Assembly (NCBI RefSeq): GCF_000152705.1
Contig: NZ_CH672413.1
Coordinates: forward strand, 124,001 to 188,000
Source of the DNA: Janibacter sp. HTCC2649
GTDB taxonomy: Bacteria > Actinomycetota > Actinomycetes > Actinomycetales > Dermatophilaceae
Length of the DNA stretch: 64,000 nucleotides
Reading direction: 5' to 3'
A model generated the notes under the pieces. That model was given only the letters and a program-made list of their open reading frames with translations, did no database searches and was not told where the DNA came from. The position numbers and the translations under genes are program-made. Of the stretch, positions 44,260-53,558 are shown one piece after another (the stretch's first letter is position 1; every line of letters begins with the position of its first letter).

Positions 44260-45768
44260 ATGGTCCTCGTCTACTCCGACTACTCCCGCGCCCGGATCGG
44301 GCACTTCTTTGGCCTGTCCGGGTGGCAGCTGGCCGTGGTGGCCCTGTCCCTGATGCCGGTGTTCGTCTCCGTCAACGCCGCCGCCTGGGTGCCCGCCGCC
44401 GGGTTCGCCCTCGCCTGGGCCGTGGTCGTGGTTGTCACGGTGACCCCGGTGCGGGGACGTTCCGCGACGAACTGGGCCGCCACCAGCGTGTCGTTCGCGG
44501 TCGGCGCCCTGGCCGGGTGGACACGGTTCCGCTCCCGCGCGGCCGTCGGCGCCGCCGCCGAGCTGCACATGCCGGACCTGCCCGGGGTGCTGGCCGGGGT
44601 GGAGATCCACGACGGACCCCCGCAGGGCCCGGCCGGGACCCGGGTCGCGGTCGTGCAGAACCACACCACCCGCACGTGGGCCGTCACGGCGTCCGTGGTG
44701 CACCCGGGGATCGGGATGAGCGAGGCCGACGAACGAGCCCGGTTCGGCACCGGGCTGTCCGAGCTGCTCGACCTCGCCTCCCGCACCGAACTGGTCGACG
44801 AGATCCTGCTACTGGTGCGCACCGTGCCCGAGGACGGCGCCGAACGCGACCAGTGGCTCACCCGGCACCGCAGCCCTGTCGGCCCGACCGTGGCCCGGGT
44901 CGTCAACGACGAGCTGCAGGCCGCGTTGACCGGCGGCTCTGTGCGCACCGAGGCGTTCCTCACCCTGGTCGTGCCCGAGTCCCGTCTCGGCAAGGCGGCG
45001 AAGGAGGCCGGTGGCGGGGTCGAGGGACGCGCCCGGGTCCTGTACTCCCTGATGGGGGAGTGTGACGCCCAGCTGCGCGGGGCGGTCGGGATGACCGGAG
45101 TGGAGTGGCTGACCTCCCCCCAGTTGGCGGCCGCGTGCCGCACCGGGTTCGCCCCCGGCGACCGGGCCGGGATCATCGACGCGCTGACCGCCCACACCAC
45201 CGACCCCGCGGTGAACGCGGACGTGCCGTGGGCCATGGCCGGCCCTTCGGGCGCGGACCCCGCCGCCAGGCACTACAGCCACGACGCGTGGAACTCGATC
45301 TCGGCCACCATCAAGCTCCCGGTCAAGGGCGCGGCCATGGGTGCCCTGGCGCCGATTCTTACCCCGACCGAGCCGGGGGAGCGGCGCTCCGTGCTCGTCG
45401 CGTTCCCGATCATCAGCGCCTCCGCGGCGGACCGGCAGTCCGCGAGCAGCGAGTGGGCCGCCGACATGGGCGAAGGGCTGCGCACCAAGGCCAAGGTCAA
45501 ACCGCGCACCCGGGCGGTCGACGAGGCCGCGAAGGTCCGCGGCCTGGACCGCAAGCTCGCCCGCGGCTCCTCCCTGACCCGCCCCTACGCCGTGGCCACC
45601 GTCACCGTCCCCAAGACCGTGCGGGCCGCGGAGTTCGGGCGGCGCCTGGACGCCTCGGTTCGCCGGGCCGGGTTTGCACCCCTACGCCTGGACCTCAGCC
45701 AAGACGTCGCGTTCGCCGCGTCCACGATCCCGCTCGGGGTAAGCCTCACCCGCACCGGGGACGCCTGA
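44260..45768 (+). CDS. SCO6880-family conjugation protein
   Basis: The 502-aa protein has two N-terminal membrane helices (FFGLSGWQLAVVALSLMPVF; VPAAGFALAWAVVVVVTV) and a long soluble part with the SCO6880 type features (VVQNHTTRTWAVTASVVHPGI, DAWNSISATIKLPVKGAAMG). It resembles the N-terminal half of VirB4 plus VirB3, and in these loci it precedes the VirB4-like ATPase. A ribosome site precedes the ATG and the stop overlaps the ATPase ATG. Confidence 0.75.
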   Translation: MVLVYSDYSRARIGHFFGLSGWQLAVVALSLMPVFVSVNAAAWVPAAGFALAWAVVVVVTVTPVRGRSATNWAATSVSFAVGALAGWTRFRSRAAVGAAAELHMPDLPGVLAGVEIHDGPPQGPAGTRVAVVQNHTTRTWAVTASVVHPGIGMSEADERARFGTGLSELLDLASRTELVDEILLLVRTVPEDGAERDQWLTRHRSPVGPTVARVVNDELQAALTGGSVRTEAFLTLVVPESRLGKAAKEAGGGVEGRARVLYSLMGECDAQLRGAVGMTGVEWLTSPQLAAACRTGFAPGDRAGIIDALTAHTTDPAVNADVPWAMAGPSGADPAARHYSHDAWNSISATIKLPVKGAAMGALAPILTPTEPGERRSVLVAFPIISASAADRQSASSEWAADMGEGLRTKAKVKPRTRAVDEAAKVRGLDRKLARGSSLTRPYAVATVTVPKTVRAAEFGRRLDASVRRAGFAPLRLDLSQDVAFAASTIPLGVSLTRTGDA

Positions 45769-47279
45769 TGCGGCGCGCCGGCACCGGGCGTGACGTCACC
45801 CGCCTACTCGCCGACTTCGGTCATGACCTCCCCGCAGCCCCGAGCCTGTCACCGTCTGTCCGGGAGCCGCGGCTGTACCGCAACGCCCCCCGCCGCGGCC
45901 CCCGCTACCGCGGCAGCGGCTGGGCGGCCTCGACACGGGCACCGGTCTCCGTGTGGCGGATGACCTCGGACCAGGCGCCGGTGCTGTGGCCGTTCATCGC
46001 CGCCCCCGGCCTGCCACCCACCGGCGCCCAGATGGGCATCGACGTGCTGTCCGGGGGGTCGTTCTACCTCGACCCGTTCGGGTGGGTCCTGCGCGACGAC
46101 GTCCCGGTCACCAACCCCAACGTCATCTGCTTCGGCAAACCCGGCCGCGGCAAGTCCGCCACCACCAAGGCGTTCATCCTGCGAATGATGGACTTCGGGT
46201 ACCGCACCCTCATCCTCGGAGACCCCAAGGACGAGTACGAACCCCTTTGCACCGCGCTGGGGGTGGAGCCGTTCCGGATCGGGCCCGGCCTGCCCGCCCG
46301 GATCAACCCGCTGGCCTTCGGCCCCCTCGCCCAGGGTTGGGCGGACCTGGACGCCGCGCAGGCGCAGGTCCGCGCCGCAATCGTGTTCGGGCGGTGGCTC
46401 ACCCTGCTGCGTGGGCTGGTCGGCTCCCAGCGCGTCGGGGAGGTCCCGGTCCCGTTCGGGCCCGTGGAGGAGAACGTCGTCAAGGCCGGCCTGCGGCTGC
46501 TCACCGGGTACACCCACGGCACCACCCACCTGGCCGAGACCACCATCCCCGCCCTGTGGCACCTGCTCAACACCCCCACCCCCGAGCTGGTCGAGCAGTG
46601 CCGGTACGCCTCCACCCGGCACTTCCTCGACGAGACCCGACTCCTGCGCGACGCCTTGGGCCAGCTCACCTCCGGCGCCCTGGCCGGAATCTTCGACGAC
46701 CACACCAGCATCACCGTGGACTGGGCCGCGCCGATCCAGTCGCTGAGCCTGTCCCGGCTGGAACCGCTCGGGGATGAGGCCGTCGGCATCGCCCTGACCT
46801 GCCTGTCCTCCTGGGGGCGCGGGATGCGCGAGCTCGCCGACCCCGGCGACCTGCGGATCATGGTCCGCGACGAGGTGTGGAAGCAGATGCGCCTGGGCGT
46901 GGAAGCGGTCAAGTCCTTCGACGGGGACCTGCGCCTGTCCCGCTCCCACGGCGACGTGCAGTGGGCCAACGCGCACAAACCCTCCGACCTGCTCTCCGTC
47001 GGCAACGCCGGCTCCCAAGCCGTGGCCATCGCCAAGGACCTGCTCCACCTGGCCGACATCAAAATCCTGCACGGACAGGACCTCGGCGTCGCCCGGGACC
47101 TCGAACAGCTCATGGGATTGGGCCCGATCGCCCGCGACGTCGTCACCACCTGGGCCATGCATGGCAAGGGACGCGCCCTGTGGTGCGTCGGCGAACAGCA
47201 GTACAAGGTCCAGACCGTGCTGCATCCCGCCGAGGCCGCCCTGACGTTCACCAACGACGCCATCGCCGGCGCCGCCTGA
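45768..47279 (+). CDS. VirB4/TraC-like conjugation ATPase
   Basis: The 503-aa protein is the ATPase that powers the transfer machine. It has Walker A GKPGRGKSATTK (K129), a downstream GDPKDEYEPLC stretch, and Walker B-like RIMVRDEVWKQM, with GNAGSQAVAIAKDLL, all typical of VirB4. It lacks a long N-terminal domain, which is supplied by the SCO6880 protein before it. ATG 45768 overlaps the previous stop (TGATG). Confidence 0.83.
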   Translation: MRRAGTGRDVTRLLADFGHDLPAAPSLSPSVREPRLYRNAPRRGPRYRGSGWAASTRAPVSVWRMTSDQAPVLWPFIAAPGLPPTGAQMGIDVLSGGSFYLDPFGWVLRDDVPVTNPNVICFGKPGRGKSATTKAFILRMMDFGYRTLILGDPKDEYEPLCTALGVEPFRIGPGLPARINPLAFGPLAQGWADLDAAQAQVRAAIVFGRWLTLLRGLVGSQRVGEVPVPFGPVEENVVKAGLRLLTGYTHGTTHLAETTIPALWHLLNTPTPELVEQCRYASTRHFLDETRLLRDALGQLTSGALAGIFDDHTSITVDWAAPIQSLSLSRLEPLGDEAVGIALTCLSSWGRGMRELADPGDLRIMVRDEVWKQMRLGVEAVKSFDGDLRLSRSHGDVQWANAHKPSDLLSVGNAGSQAVAIAKDLLHLADIKILHGQDLGVARDLEQLMGLGPIARDVVTTWAMHGKGRALWCVGEQQYKVQTVLHPAEAALTFTNDAIAGAA

Positions 47280-47299
47280 ACCCCAGGGGGAGACGCGCC

Positions 47300-48841
47300 G
47301 TGAAGAGGGCCCTGTGGGTGCTGACCCCGCTGCTCGCGGTCCTGTTTGTCATCCCGCTCGGGGCAGCGGTCACCCTGGCCGCGGTCATCACCCCCGTCGC
47401 CGCCGAACAGGCCCGCCTGAACGGGTGCGGGACCACCGTGGCAGCCAGCGGGTCCTGGCGGCCCCCGTTCCAGCAGGCCTACGTCAGAACCTCCCACTAC
47501 GGCAACCGGTTTCACCCCATCGAGCACGTGTGGAGGCTGCACAGCGGCACCGACTTGGTCTCCCAGCCCGGACCCGGACCCGTCGTCGCGGTGTCGACGG
47601 GCACCGTGGTCACGGCCGCCTACCGCGGCGGCTACGGCAACGCCGTCGACGTCGACCACGGCGGCGGCATCACCTCCCGATACGCCCACCTCGCCCGCAT
47701 CGACCCCACCATCACCGTCGGCGCAACCGTCACCGCCGGGCAGGTCCTGGGGGTCGAAGGCTCCACCGGCGCCTCCACCGGCAACCACCTCCACCTCGAG
47801 ATCCTCAACAACGGCGACCCGGTCGACCCGGTGCCGTTCATGGCGGATCGCGGCGCACCCCTGGACGGGCGCGCCGTCGCACCCACCCCCACCACCAACA
47901 CCCCCCGTGACGTGGAAGGGGGGATCGGGTTCGACCTCCCCCCCGCCGGCACCCCCCGCCTGGCCTCCCTGACCACCCCACCGGCCACCATCACCGCACC
48001 GGTCAAAGCCCTGTACGTCGCCGCCGCCCAGAAGTACCAGCTGCCGTGGACGCTGCTCGCCGCGATCGGCATGGAAGAGACCGCCCACGGACGCACCACC
48101 GCCACCTCCACCGCCGGGGCACAAGGGTTGATGCAGTTCATGCCCGCCACCTTCGCCGCGCACGGCGTCGACGGTGACAGCGACGGGGCCGCCAGCATCC
48201 GCAGCGACGCCGACTCGGTGTTCTCGGCGGCGAGCTACCTCACCCAGTCCGGGGTCACCAAGGGCCCCGACGGGGTCCGCAACGCCCTGTACGCGTACAA
48301 CCACGCCACCTGGTACGTCAACGACGTCCTGCATTACGCGCATGCCTACGGCGGTGGGCTGGTTCTGGGCGACCCGGGCAGCTGCGCTGGGGGAGAGGGC
48401 AACCCGAACCTCACCCCGCTCCCTGCCGACCAAGTGGCGGCCCTGCTGGCCTGGGCCGAGCAGCAGACCGGCGACCAGTACGTGTTCGGCGCCAACGGCC
48501 CCGACGCGTGGGACTGCTCCAGCTTCACCCAGGCCGCCTACCGCCACATCGGCCTGACCCTGCCGCGCACCGCCGGCGCTCAACGCGACTGGCTCGCCGC
48601 CGGAGGCGGCGCCCGCATCCCACCCGGGAAGGAACGCCCCGGCGACCTCATCTTCTGGGACAGCTACCTCGGACCCAACGCCATCGGGCACGTCGTCATC
48701 GTTCAGAACCCCACCACGAGGACGACGTTCGAGGCCAAGAACCCGCACGCCGGGGTCGGCACCTTCAGCTACGCAGGAGTCGCGAAGGGCAAACACATCT
48801 ACGAGATCTGGCGCCCCGGCGCCACGGAAGGCGCCCAATGA
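47300..48841 (+). CDS. Three-domain peptidoglycan hydrolase (M23, lytic transglycosylase, NlpC/P60)
   Basis: The 513-aa protein has an N-terminal membrane helix (residues 4-30), then three wall-degrading domains: a M23 metallopeptidase with H81/D85 (RLHSGTDL) and H163/H165 (NHLHLE); a lysozyme-like lytic transglycosylase domain with E259 in IGMEETAHG and GLMQFMPATF; and a NlpC/P60 cysteine peptidase with C406 in WDCSSFTQAA and His in IGHVVIV. It opens a path through the wall for conjugation. GTG start at 47300. Confidence 0.88.
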   Translation: MKRALWVLTPLLAVLFVIPLGAAVTLAAVITPVAAEQARLNGCGTTVAASGSWRPPFQQAYVRTSHYGNRFHPIEHVWRLHSGTDLVSQPGPGPVVAVSTGTVVTAAYRGGYGNAVDVDHGGGITSRYAHLARIDPTITVGATVTAGQVLGVEGSTGASTGNHLHLEILNNGDPVDPVPFMADRGAPLDGRAVAPTPTTNTPRDVEGGIGFDLPPAGTPRLASLTTPPATITAPVKALYVAAAQKYQLPWTLLAAIGMEETAHGRTTATSTAGAQGLMQFMPATFAAHGVDGDSDGAASIRSDADSVFSAASYLTQSGVTKGPDGVRNALYAYNHATWYVNDVLHYAHAYGGGLVLGDPGSCAGGEGNPNLTPLPADQVAALLAWAEQQTGDQYVFGANGPDAWDCSSFTQAAYRHIGLTLPRTAGAQRDWLAAGGGARIPPGKERPGDLIFWDSYLGPNAIGHVVIVQNPTTRTTFEAKNPHAGVGTFSYAGVAKGKHIYEIWRPGATEGAQ

Positions 48842-49140
48842 CACCAACCCCCGACCCTGCGCCGGCCCCGCAGCGTGGCCCCAGCGTCGTCGGCCTGGTC
48901 AAACGCGACGTCGGCCGGGCCGTGCGCGATGTCGCTGCCCAGACGAGCTCGCCGTTCTTCGGGCACGCCCGCCTCCACCGCGACCTGGGCCGGCTCCGGG
49001 AGCGACTGACCCTGCTCGAGCAGCGCCGCCCCGACCTCCTCGCCGAGGTCGCCGACCATTTCGAGGTCGCACCCACCGCCCGGGACGTCGCCGCCGCCCA
49101 GGACCTCGCGGACCGGCTCCTCGACCGACTCTACGAATGA
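48838..49140 (+). CDS. 100-aa helical conjugation operon protein
   Basis: This small product has a Pro/Ala N-terminus and a helical Arg/Glu-rich region (RDLGRLRERLTLLEQRRPDLLAEV) likely to form a coiled coil. It overlaps the hydrolase by ATGA and is followed by a 234-nt gap in which I see nothing clear. I do not recognise a family. It may be a structural or regulatory partner of the transfer apparatus. Confidence 0.55.
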   Translation: MTPTPDPAPAPQRGPSVVGLVKRDVGRAVRDVAAQTSSPFFGHARLHRDLGRLRERLTLLEQRRPDLLAEVADHFEVAPTARDVAAAQDLADRLLDRLYE

Positions 49141-49374
49141 GCAGACCCAGACGCAGACGCGATCGCACGGGTCTCCAGGGCCGCGGATGCGCCAGCCGTG
49201 CCCCTGAGAGTCGGCACCGCTCAGCAGGTCTGGGCACCAGGCGGCAGCCCGGCGTCGCCGGGCGTGCAGGTGCGCCGCTGAACTCTGCGATCGAGCAGAG
49301 GTTCCGCGGGCGCGGGTGACCACAACGAGCACCCCCAACGGCCTTGGGACATAGCGACCCTGGAGGAGACCCCG

Positions 49375-49824
49375 ATGCAGCAGTCACGACGCACCACCCC
49401 CTACCCGCACACTTGGGAGATCCCGCTGGGCGCGGCTCTCGCCGTGACACTGGTGCTCGTCGTGGCGGCCCACGCCGCCCGGAGTCTTGCCCTCGCTCTG
49501 GCCGGCGCAGGATGGGCGTGGACGTCGCAGGCGCAACTGTTCACCTCCCTGCCCGGCATCCTCGCGGGCGACAGCCGCGCCGGGCTCGGCCCCGGTCCCG
49601 CAGCCTCGCCCGCGCTGCTCTACACGTGCCTGGTCGTGGTCGAACTGGTTGCCGCCCTGCTCATCGGGTGGGCGGTCATGGCCGGGATGCGCCAGTGGGG
49701 CCCGGCACGGGTGCGAGGGATGGCCACCCGCGCCGAAGCCGACACCCTTCTCGGCGTGCGACGCCTGCGCAAGGTCGCGCCCCTGGTCCGCCCCGACCTG
49801 CACGGCAAGGAGCCCCGGCGATGA
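49375..49824 (+). CDS. Membrane protein before the VirD4-like gene
   Basis: The 149-aa protein has two helices (about 17-38, LGAALAVTLVLVVAAHAARSL; about 83-106, LYTCLVVVELVAALLIGWAV) and a cytoplasmic tail (ATRAEADTLLGVRRLRKVAPL). It overlaps the VirD4-like gene by ATGA. In other elements the VirD4 N-terminal membrane part is fused to the ATPase; here it appears split off (inference). Confidence 0.65.
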   Translation: MQQSRRTTPYPHTWEIPLGAALAVTLVLVVAAHAARSLALALAGAGWAWTSQAQLFTSLPGILAGDSRAGLGPGPAASPALLYTCLVVVELVAALLIGWAVMAGMRQWGPARVRGMATRAEADTLLGVRRLRKVAPLVRPDLHGKEPRR

Positions 49825-51269
49825 CCCGCTTCGACCCCCGACAGGTCGGGTGGCGCCTCGGCCGCGCGCACGAACCCCGCGGCGGCGACCTGTGGGTCCC
49901 GTGGGACCGCACCGCCGGAGTCATCGGCCCCCAAGGCTCCGGCAAAACGTTGGACCTGCTCATCCCCGCCCTGCTCGCCGCACCCGGCGCAGCCCTGGTC
50001 ACCCTCACCAAGGCCGACGACCTGCTCCTGTCCATCGGCCAACGCTCCACGAATGGTCGACCGTGCGTCGTGCTCGACCCATTCGGGCTCGCTCCCGGCC
50101 TGCCCGAGCTCGTCTGGGACCCCATCGCCGGATGCGTGGACCCCATGGTCGCCGAGAAGCGCGCCAAAGCCTTCACCGCCGGCACCGTCTCGGGCGCCGG
50201 TGCCCGCGGACAGGGCGACGACGCCGCCCGGTTCTACGCCGCCGAAGCTGCCAAAGTCATCCAGGGCTACCTCCACGCCGCCGCGCTGACCGGACGGAGC
50301 CTCGAGGACGTGCTGCGCTGGGTCGCCAACCCCGTCGCCGCCGTCGAACCCACCGAGATCCTGCGCGAGCACCCACATGCAGCCCCGTTCTGGCACGGAC
50401 TGCTCCACGGGGCGCTGCGGGGGGACGACCGCACCGCCGGCAACACCATCACCACCGTCCAGCAAGCCCTCGCACTGTTCTTCCAGGAAGCGATCCGCCG
50501 CCGCTGCGTCCCCGGGCCAGGACGCCCGGCCACGAACATCGCCGACATCATCCACGCCGGCGGCACCATTTACCTGCTTGGCCGGGAGAGTCCATACGAG
50601 TCCGCGTCACCGCTCATGACCGCTGTCGCCGAACACGTCCTCGACACCGCGCTGGTCCTCGCCACCCGGTCCCCGTGGGGGCGGCTGTGCCCACCGATGC
50701 TCACCTGCCTGGACGAGCTGCCCTCCACCGCACCACTGCCCACCCTTCAAACCCGGATGGCCAACGAACGCGCCCTCGGGATCTCGTTCATCTGGGCCGC
50801 CCAAACCCGCGCCCAGCTCACCCAGATCTTCGGCGAGCACCAGGCCCGGGCCGTGCTCGGACTGACCAACACCCTGGTCCTGTTCGGAGGGTCCAAGGAC
50901 GTCGCGTTCAACCAGGAAATCTCCGACCTCCTCGGACCCGTCCGGGTCGCCCGCACCACCTGGCAGTCCGGACGGTCCCACCGCTCCGTCACCGGGGAAG
51001 ACATCCCCATCCTCACCGGCGCCGAAGTCCGCCAGCTCACCGACCGCCACGCCCTCGTCGTCACCGAGAACGGCAAACCCCTCATCGCCAGACTCACCCG
51101 CTGCATCGACGGCAAGCCCGGACTCGCTCTCCTCCGCGCCCAGGAGGGCACCCGGGCGCGGCTCGTCGCGGGCCGTTCACAACAGATCCCACTCGAGACC
51201 CGGGCGACTGCTGCCCTCGTCGAGGCCCACCGCCGCGGACTGGGCACCGACCTCGGAGGAGTTTCATGA
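49821..51269 (+). CDS. VirD4/TraG-like coupling ATPase
   Basis: The 482-aa coupling protein links the relaxosome to the transfer channel. Walker A is GPQGSGKTLD (K42) and a Walker B-like LTCLDELPS follows; NIADIIHAGGTIYLLGRESP and ISFIWAAQTRAQLTQIFG are typical of the family. It has no membrane helices of its own; the upstream 149-aa protein may supply them. ATG 49821 overlaps the preceding stop; the stop overlaps the next ATG. Confidence 0.82.
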   Translation: MTRFDPRQVGWRLGRAHEPRGGDLWVPWDRTAGVIGPQGSGKTLDLLIPALLAAPGAALVTLTKADDLLLSIGQRSTNGRPCVVLDPFGLAPGLPELVWDPIAGCVDPMVAEKRAKAFTAGTVSGAGARGQGDDAARFYAAEAAKVIQGYLHAAALTGRSLEDVLRWVANPVAAVEPTEILREHPHAAPFWHGLLHGALRGDDRTAGNTITTVQQALALFFQEAIRRRCVPGPGRPATNIADIIHAGGTIYLLGRESPYESASPLMTAVAEHVLDTALVLATRSPWGRLCPPMLTCLDELPSTAPLPTLQTRMANERALGISFIWAAQTRAQLTQIFGEHQARAVLGLTNTLVLFGGSKDVAFNQEISDLLGPVRVARTTWQSGRSHRSVTGEDIPILTGAEVRQLTDRHALVVTENGKPLIARLTRCIDGKPGLALLRAQEGTRARLVAGRSQQIPLETRATAALVEAHRRGLGTDLGGVS

Positions 51270-51916
51270 GCGCCGACCAGGTCGCCGGCCCGTCGAGGTC
51301 GCCGCTCATCCTGCAGTTCCCCAGTCCCGGGCGCCTCGTCGAGCACGCCTACCGCGAGCTGTCCATCGCAGCGAACGGCACCCCCGAACAGCTCAGAACC
51401 CTTGGAGACACCCGATGCCTGCCCAGGCCCTGGGACCCGCCCAGCTGCACCCACCCCGACCTGCGGCTCGAGGTCTGGGCCTGGCTCGACGACGTCGTCA
51501 CCTGGCTCAACCACGAGTACGTCTGGGACACCGACGGCTACATTCCCTCTTGTTGGCCCGATCACCCCCACCTCGTCCACGACCTCGCCGTCCTCGCCGA
51601 TCAACGACGACGCGCTGGGCTGGCCCACACCAGCGACGCAATCGAAGACTGGCACCGCTACGCGCTCCCCGCATTCCTCGATCGGATGACCGCCCGCTTG
51701 AAGTCCCATTGTGAGAACGGCCATCAACCTTGGCCCTCCACGAGTCGCCACGCGCGCCACACAAGCGACCCCCATCGGAGGCGCCGGAATCGCGCATATG
51801 AGAAGGACAGCGACCTGCTCTCGCCTTCACCAGCGCCGCCGGAGCACCCCAGACGGTGCCTGACCATCGTCGACGGGGTAGTCGTCGATGGCGGCACCGG
51901 CGAGATTCTGCAGTAG
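51266..51916 (+). CDS. DUF4913-like conjugation-associated protein
   Basis: The 216-aa protein has an N-terminal region with EVWAWLDDVVTWLNHEYVWD, a central CWPDHPHLVHDLAVLADQRR block rich in His/Trp, and a basic tail. This Trp/His pattern resembles DUF4913, which is often found by conjugation genes in actinobacteria, but I could not search. The start overlaps the VirD4-like stop. It is followed by 199 nt of non-coding DNA. Confidence 0.55.
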   Translation: MSADQVAGPSRSPLILQFPSPGRLVEHAYRELSIAANGTPEQLRTLGDTRCLPRPWDPPSCTHPDLRLEVWAWLDDVVTWLNHEYVWDTDGYIPSCWPDHPHLVHDLAVLADQRRRAGLAHTSDAIEDWHRYALPAFLDRMTARLKSHCENGHQPWPSTSRHARHTSDPHRRRRNRAYEKDSDLLSPSPAPPEHPRRCLTIVDGVVVDGGTGEILQ

Positions 51917-52115
51917 GTCCCGGCAGCTCAGCAACAACCGGACAAGTTCCGCCCGTATCGCGGCGTAGAGACGCGGCTGGTGTACGACTTGTGTGCAAGT
52001 CCTTCTTCGGACGGTCGTTCGTCGGCGCGGACAGCGAGTTTGGGCGCCGGATCATTTGCGGTCACCGACCTAATGATCTACTGAAGCGCCGCACGACCGA
52101 ACGCGAGGTGACCTG

Positions 52116-53558
52116 ATGACGACACCGCAGGGCTGGTACCCCGACCCGAACGACTCCACGATCATCCGGTGGTGGGACGGCCAGCAGTGGACGAGCCACA
52201 CCCACCCTCGCTCTCACGAGCCGTCGTCGCCGGCGGTGCAGAGCCCACCTGACGCTACAACTGGCGAGACCAAGCGGTCGAAGCCGAAGCTATTCGGCAG
52301 GGGACAAGCCCTGGACGATGCGCATGCCGAGATCGACCAGCTGCGCGCCGAGCTGAACCGACTTGAAGTCATGGACGTCGTCGAGCTGCAGTCAGAGCGG
52401 GACCACCTCCAAGTTGAGGTGGAATCGCTCCGAGAGGCGGCGGCAGCAGCACGGGCCGATGGTGAACGACAGGCGCGGGATATCTACGCGCAGTTGGCGG
52501 TTCTGCGTCAGTCCGTCGTCGAGACTGAGGAGGCAGCGATCCTCCAGGAGGTCGGCGTCTACCGGTACCGCCACCCTCTCGACGACTCCGTCGCCTATCG
52601 TGCCGAGCTTGCCCGCATCCAGGACCAAATCAAAGCCATGGTCAAGCAGGACGGCGGAGCAATCACGGCCTCCACCACCTGGCAGGTGAACGGTTCGGTA
52701 GCGCAGGGCCGGAAGATGGTCAACGACATCTCGAAGCTAATGCTCCGGGCCTACAACGCCGAGGCCGACAACTTGGTGCGCGGGATGAAGCCCTACAAGC
52801 TCGACACTGCCAAGGAGCGTCTAGACAAAGTGGCGACCACGATCGCCAAGCTGGGCGCGTCGATGAGCATCGCGGTCTCTGTCCCGTATCACCGGGTCCG
52901 GCTCCGTGAACTCGAGCTCACAGCTGACTACCTCGAGAAGGTCGCCGAGGAAAAGGAGCACGAGCGCGAGGAGCGAGAACGTCTGCGCGAGGAGCGAAAG
53001 GTCGAGCAGGAGATTGAGCGAGAGCGGCAGCGACTGCGGAAGGAGGAGCAGCACTTCCGTCAGGCCATCGCGCAGCTTTTGGCCAAGGGAGACGCGGATG
53101 GGGTCGCACGACTCCAGGTCCAGCTCGAAGGCGTCATCGGGGAGATCGAAGCCGTTGACTTCCGTGCCCGCACCTTGACGGCCGGGCACGTCTACGTCAT
53201 CTCCAACATCGGATCGTTCGGCGAGGGCGTCCTCAAGATCGGCATGACTCGGCGGCTCGAGCCGATGGACCGCGTGCGCGAACTCGGCGACGCTTCTGTC
53301 CCGTTCATTTTCGACGTCCACGCGCTCTACTTCTCTGAGAACGCCGTCAAGATCGAACGCGAGATGCATCAGCGGTTCGCCGACCGACGGGTCAACCGCG
53401 TCAACAACCGCAAGGAGTTCTTCAAGGTCACCCCAGCGGAGGCGAGAGACTCACTCACCGAGCTCTCCGGCGAGCTCATGACGTTCGTCGAAGAACCCGA
53501 AGCCCTGGAGTATCGACAGGGGCTTGTCGGCGCAACCGATACCCCGTCATTCGTCTAG
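52116..53558 (+). CDS. DUF2510/DUF4041 coiled coil with T5orf172/GIY-YIG-like domain
   Basis: The 480-aa protein has three parts. Residues 1-30 are a DUF2510 repeat (GWYPDPND…RWWDGQQWTSH). Residues about 60-335 are a coiled coil with DUF4041-type stretches (EVGVYRYRHPLDDSVAYR; AYNAEADNLVRGMKPYKL). Residues about 350-450 match the Mug113/T5orf172 version of GIY-YIG (HVYVISNIGSFGEGVLKIGMTRRLEP, EREMHQRFADRRVN, EFF). Such proteins are common in phages and defence islands; activity is unproven. Confidence 0.75.
   Translation: MTTPQGWYPDPNDSTIIRWWDGQQWTSHTHPRSHEPSSPAVQSPPDATTGETKRSKPKLFGRGQALDDAHAEIDQLRAELNRLEVMDVVELQSERDHLQVEVESLREAAAAARADGERQARDIYAQLAVLRQSVVETEEAAILQEVGVYRYRHPLDDSVAYRAELARIQDQIKAMVKQDGGAITASTTWQVNGSVAQGRKMVNDISKLMLRAYNAEADNLVRGMKPYKLDTAKERLDKVATTIAKLGASMSIAVSVPYHRVRLRELELTADYLEKVAEEKEHEREERERLREERKVEQEIERERQRLRKEEQHFRQAIAQLLAKGDADGVARLQVQLEGVIGEIEAVDFRARTLTAGHVYVISNIGSFGEGVLKIGMTRRLEPMDRVRELGDASVPFIFDVHALYFSENAVKIEREMHQRFADRRVNRVNNRKEFFKVTPAEARDSLTELSGELMTFVEEPEALEYRQGLVGATDTPSFV

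Noticed and set aside
46064-48847. A 927-codon open frame on the minus strand
   Set aside because: It is antisense to the VirB4-like ATPase and the three-domain hydrolase, which both carry intact motifs.
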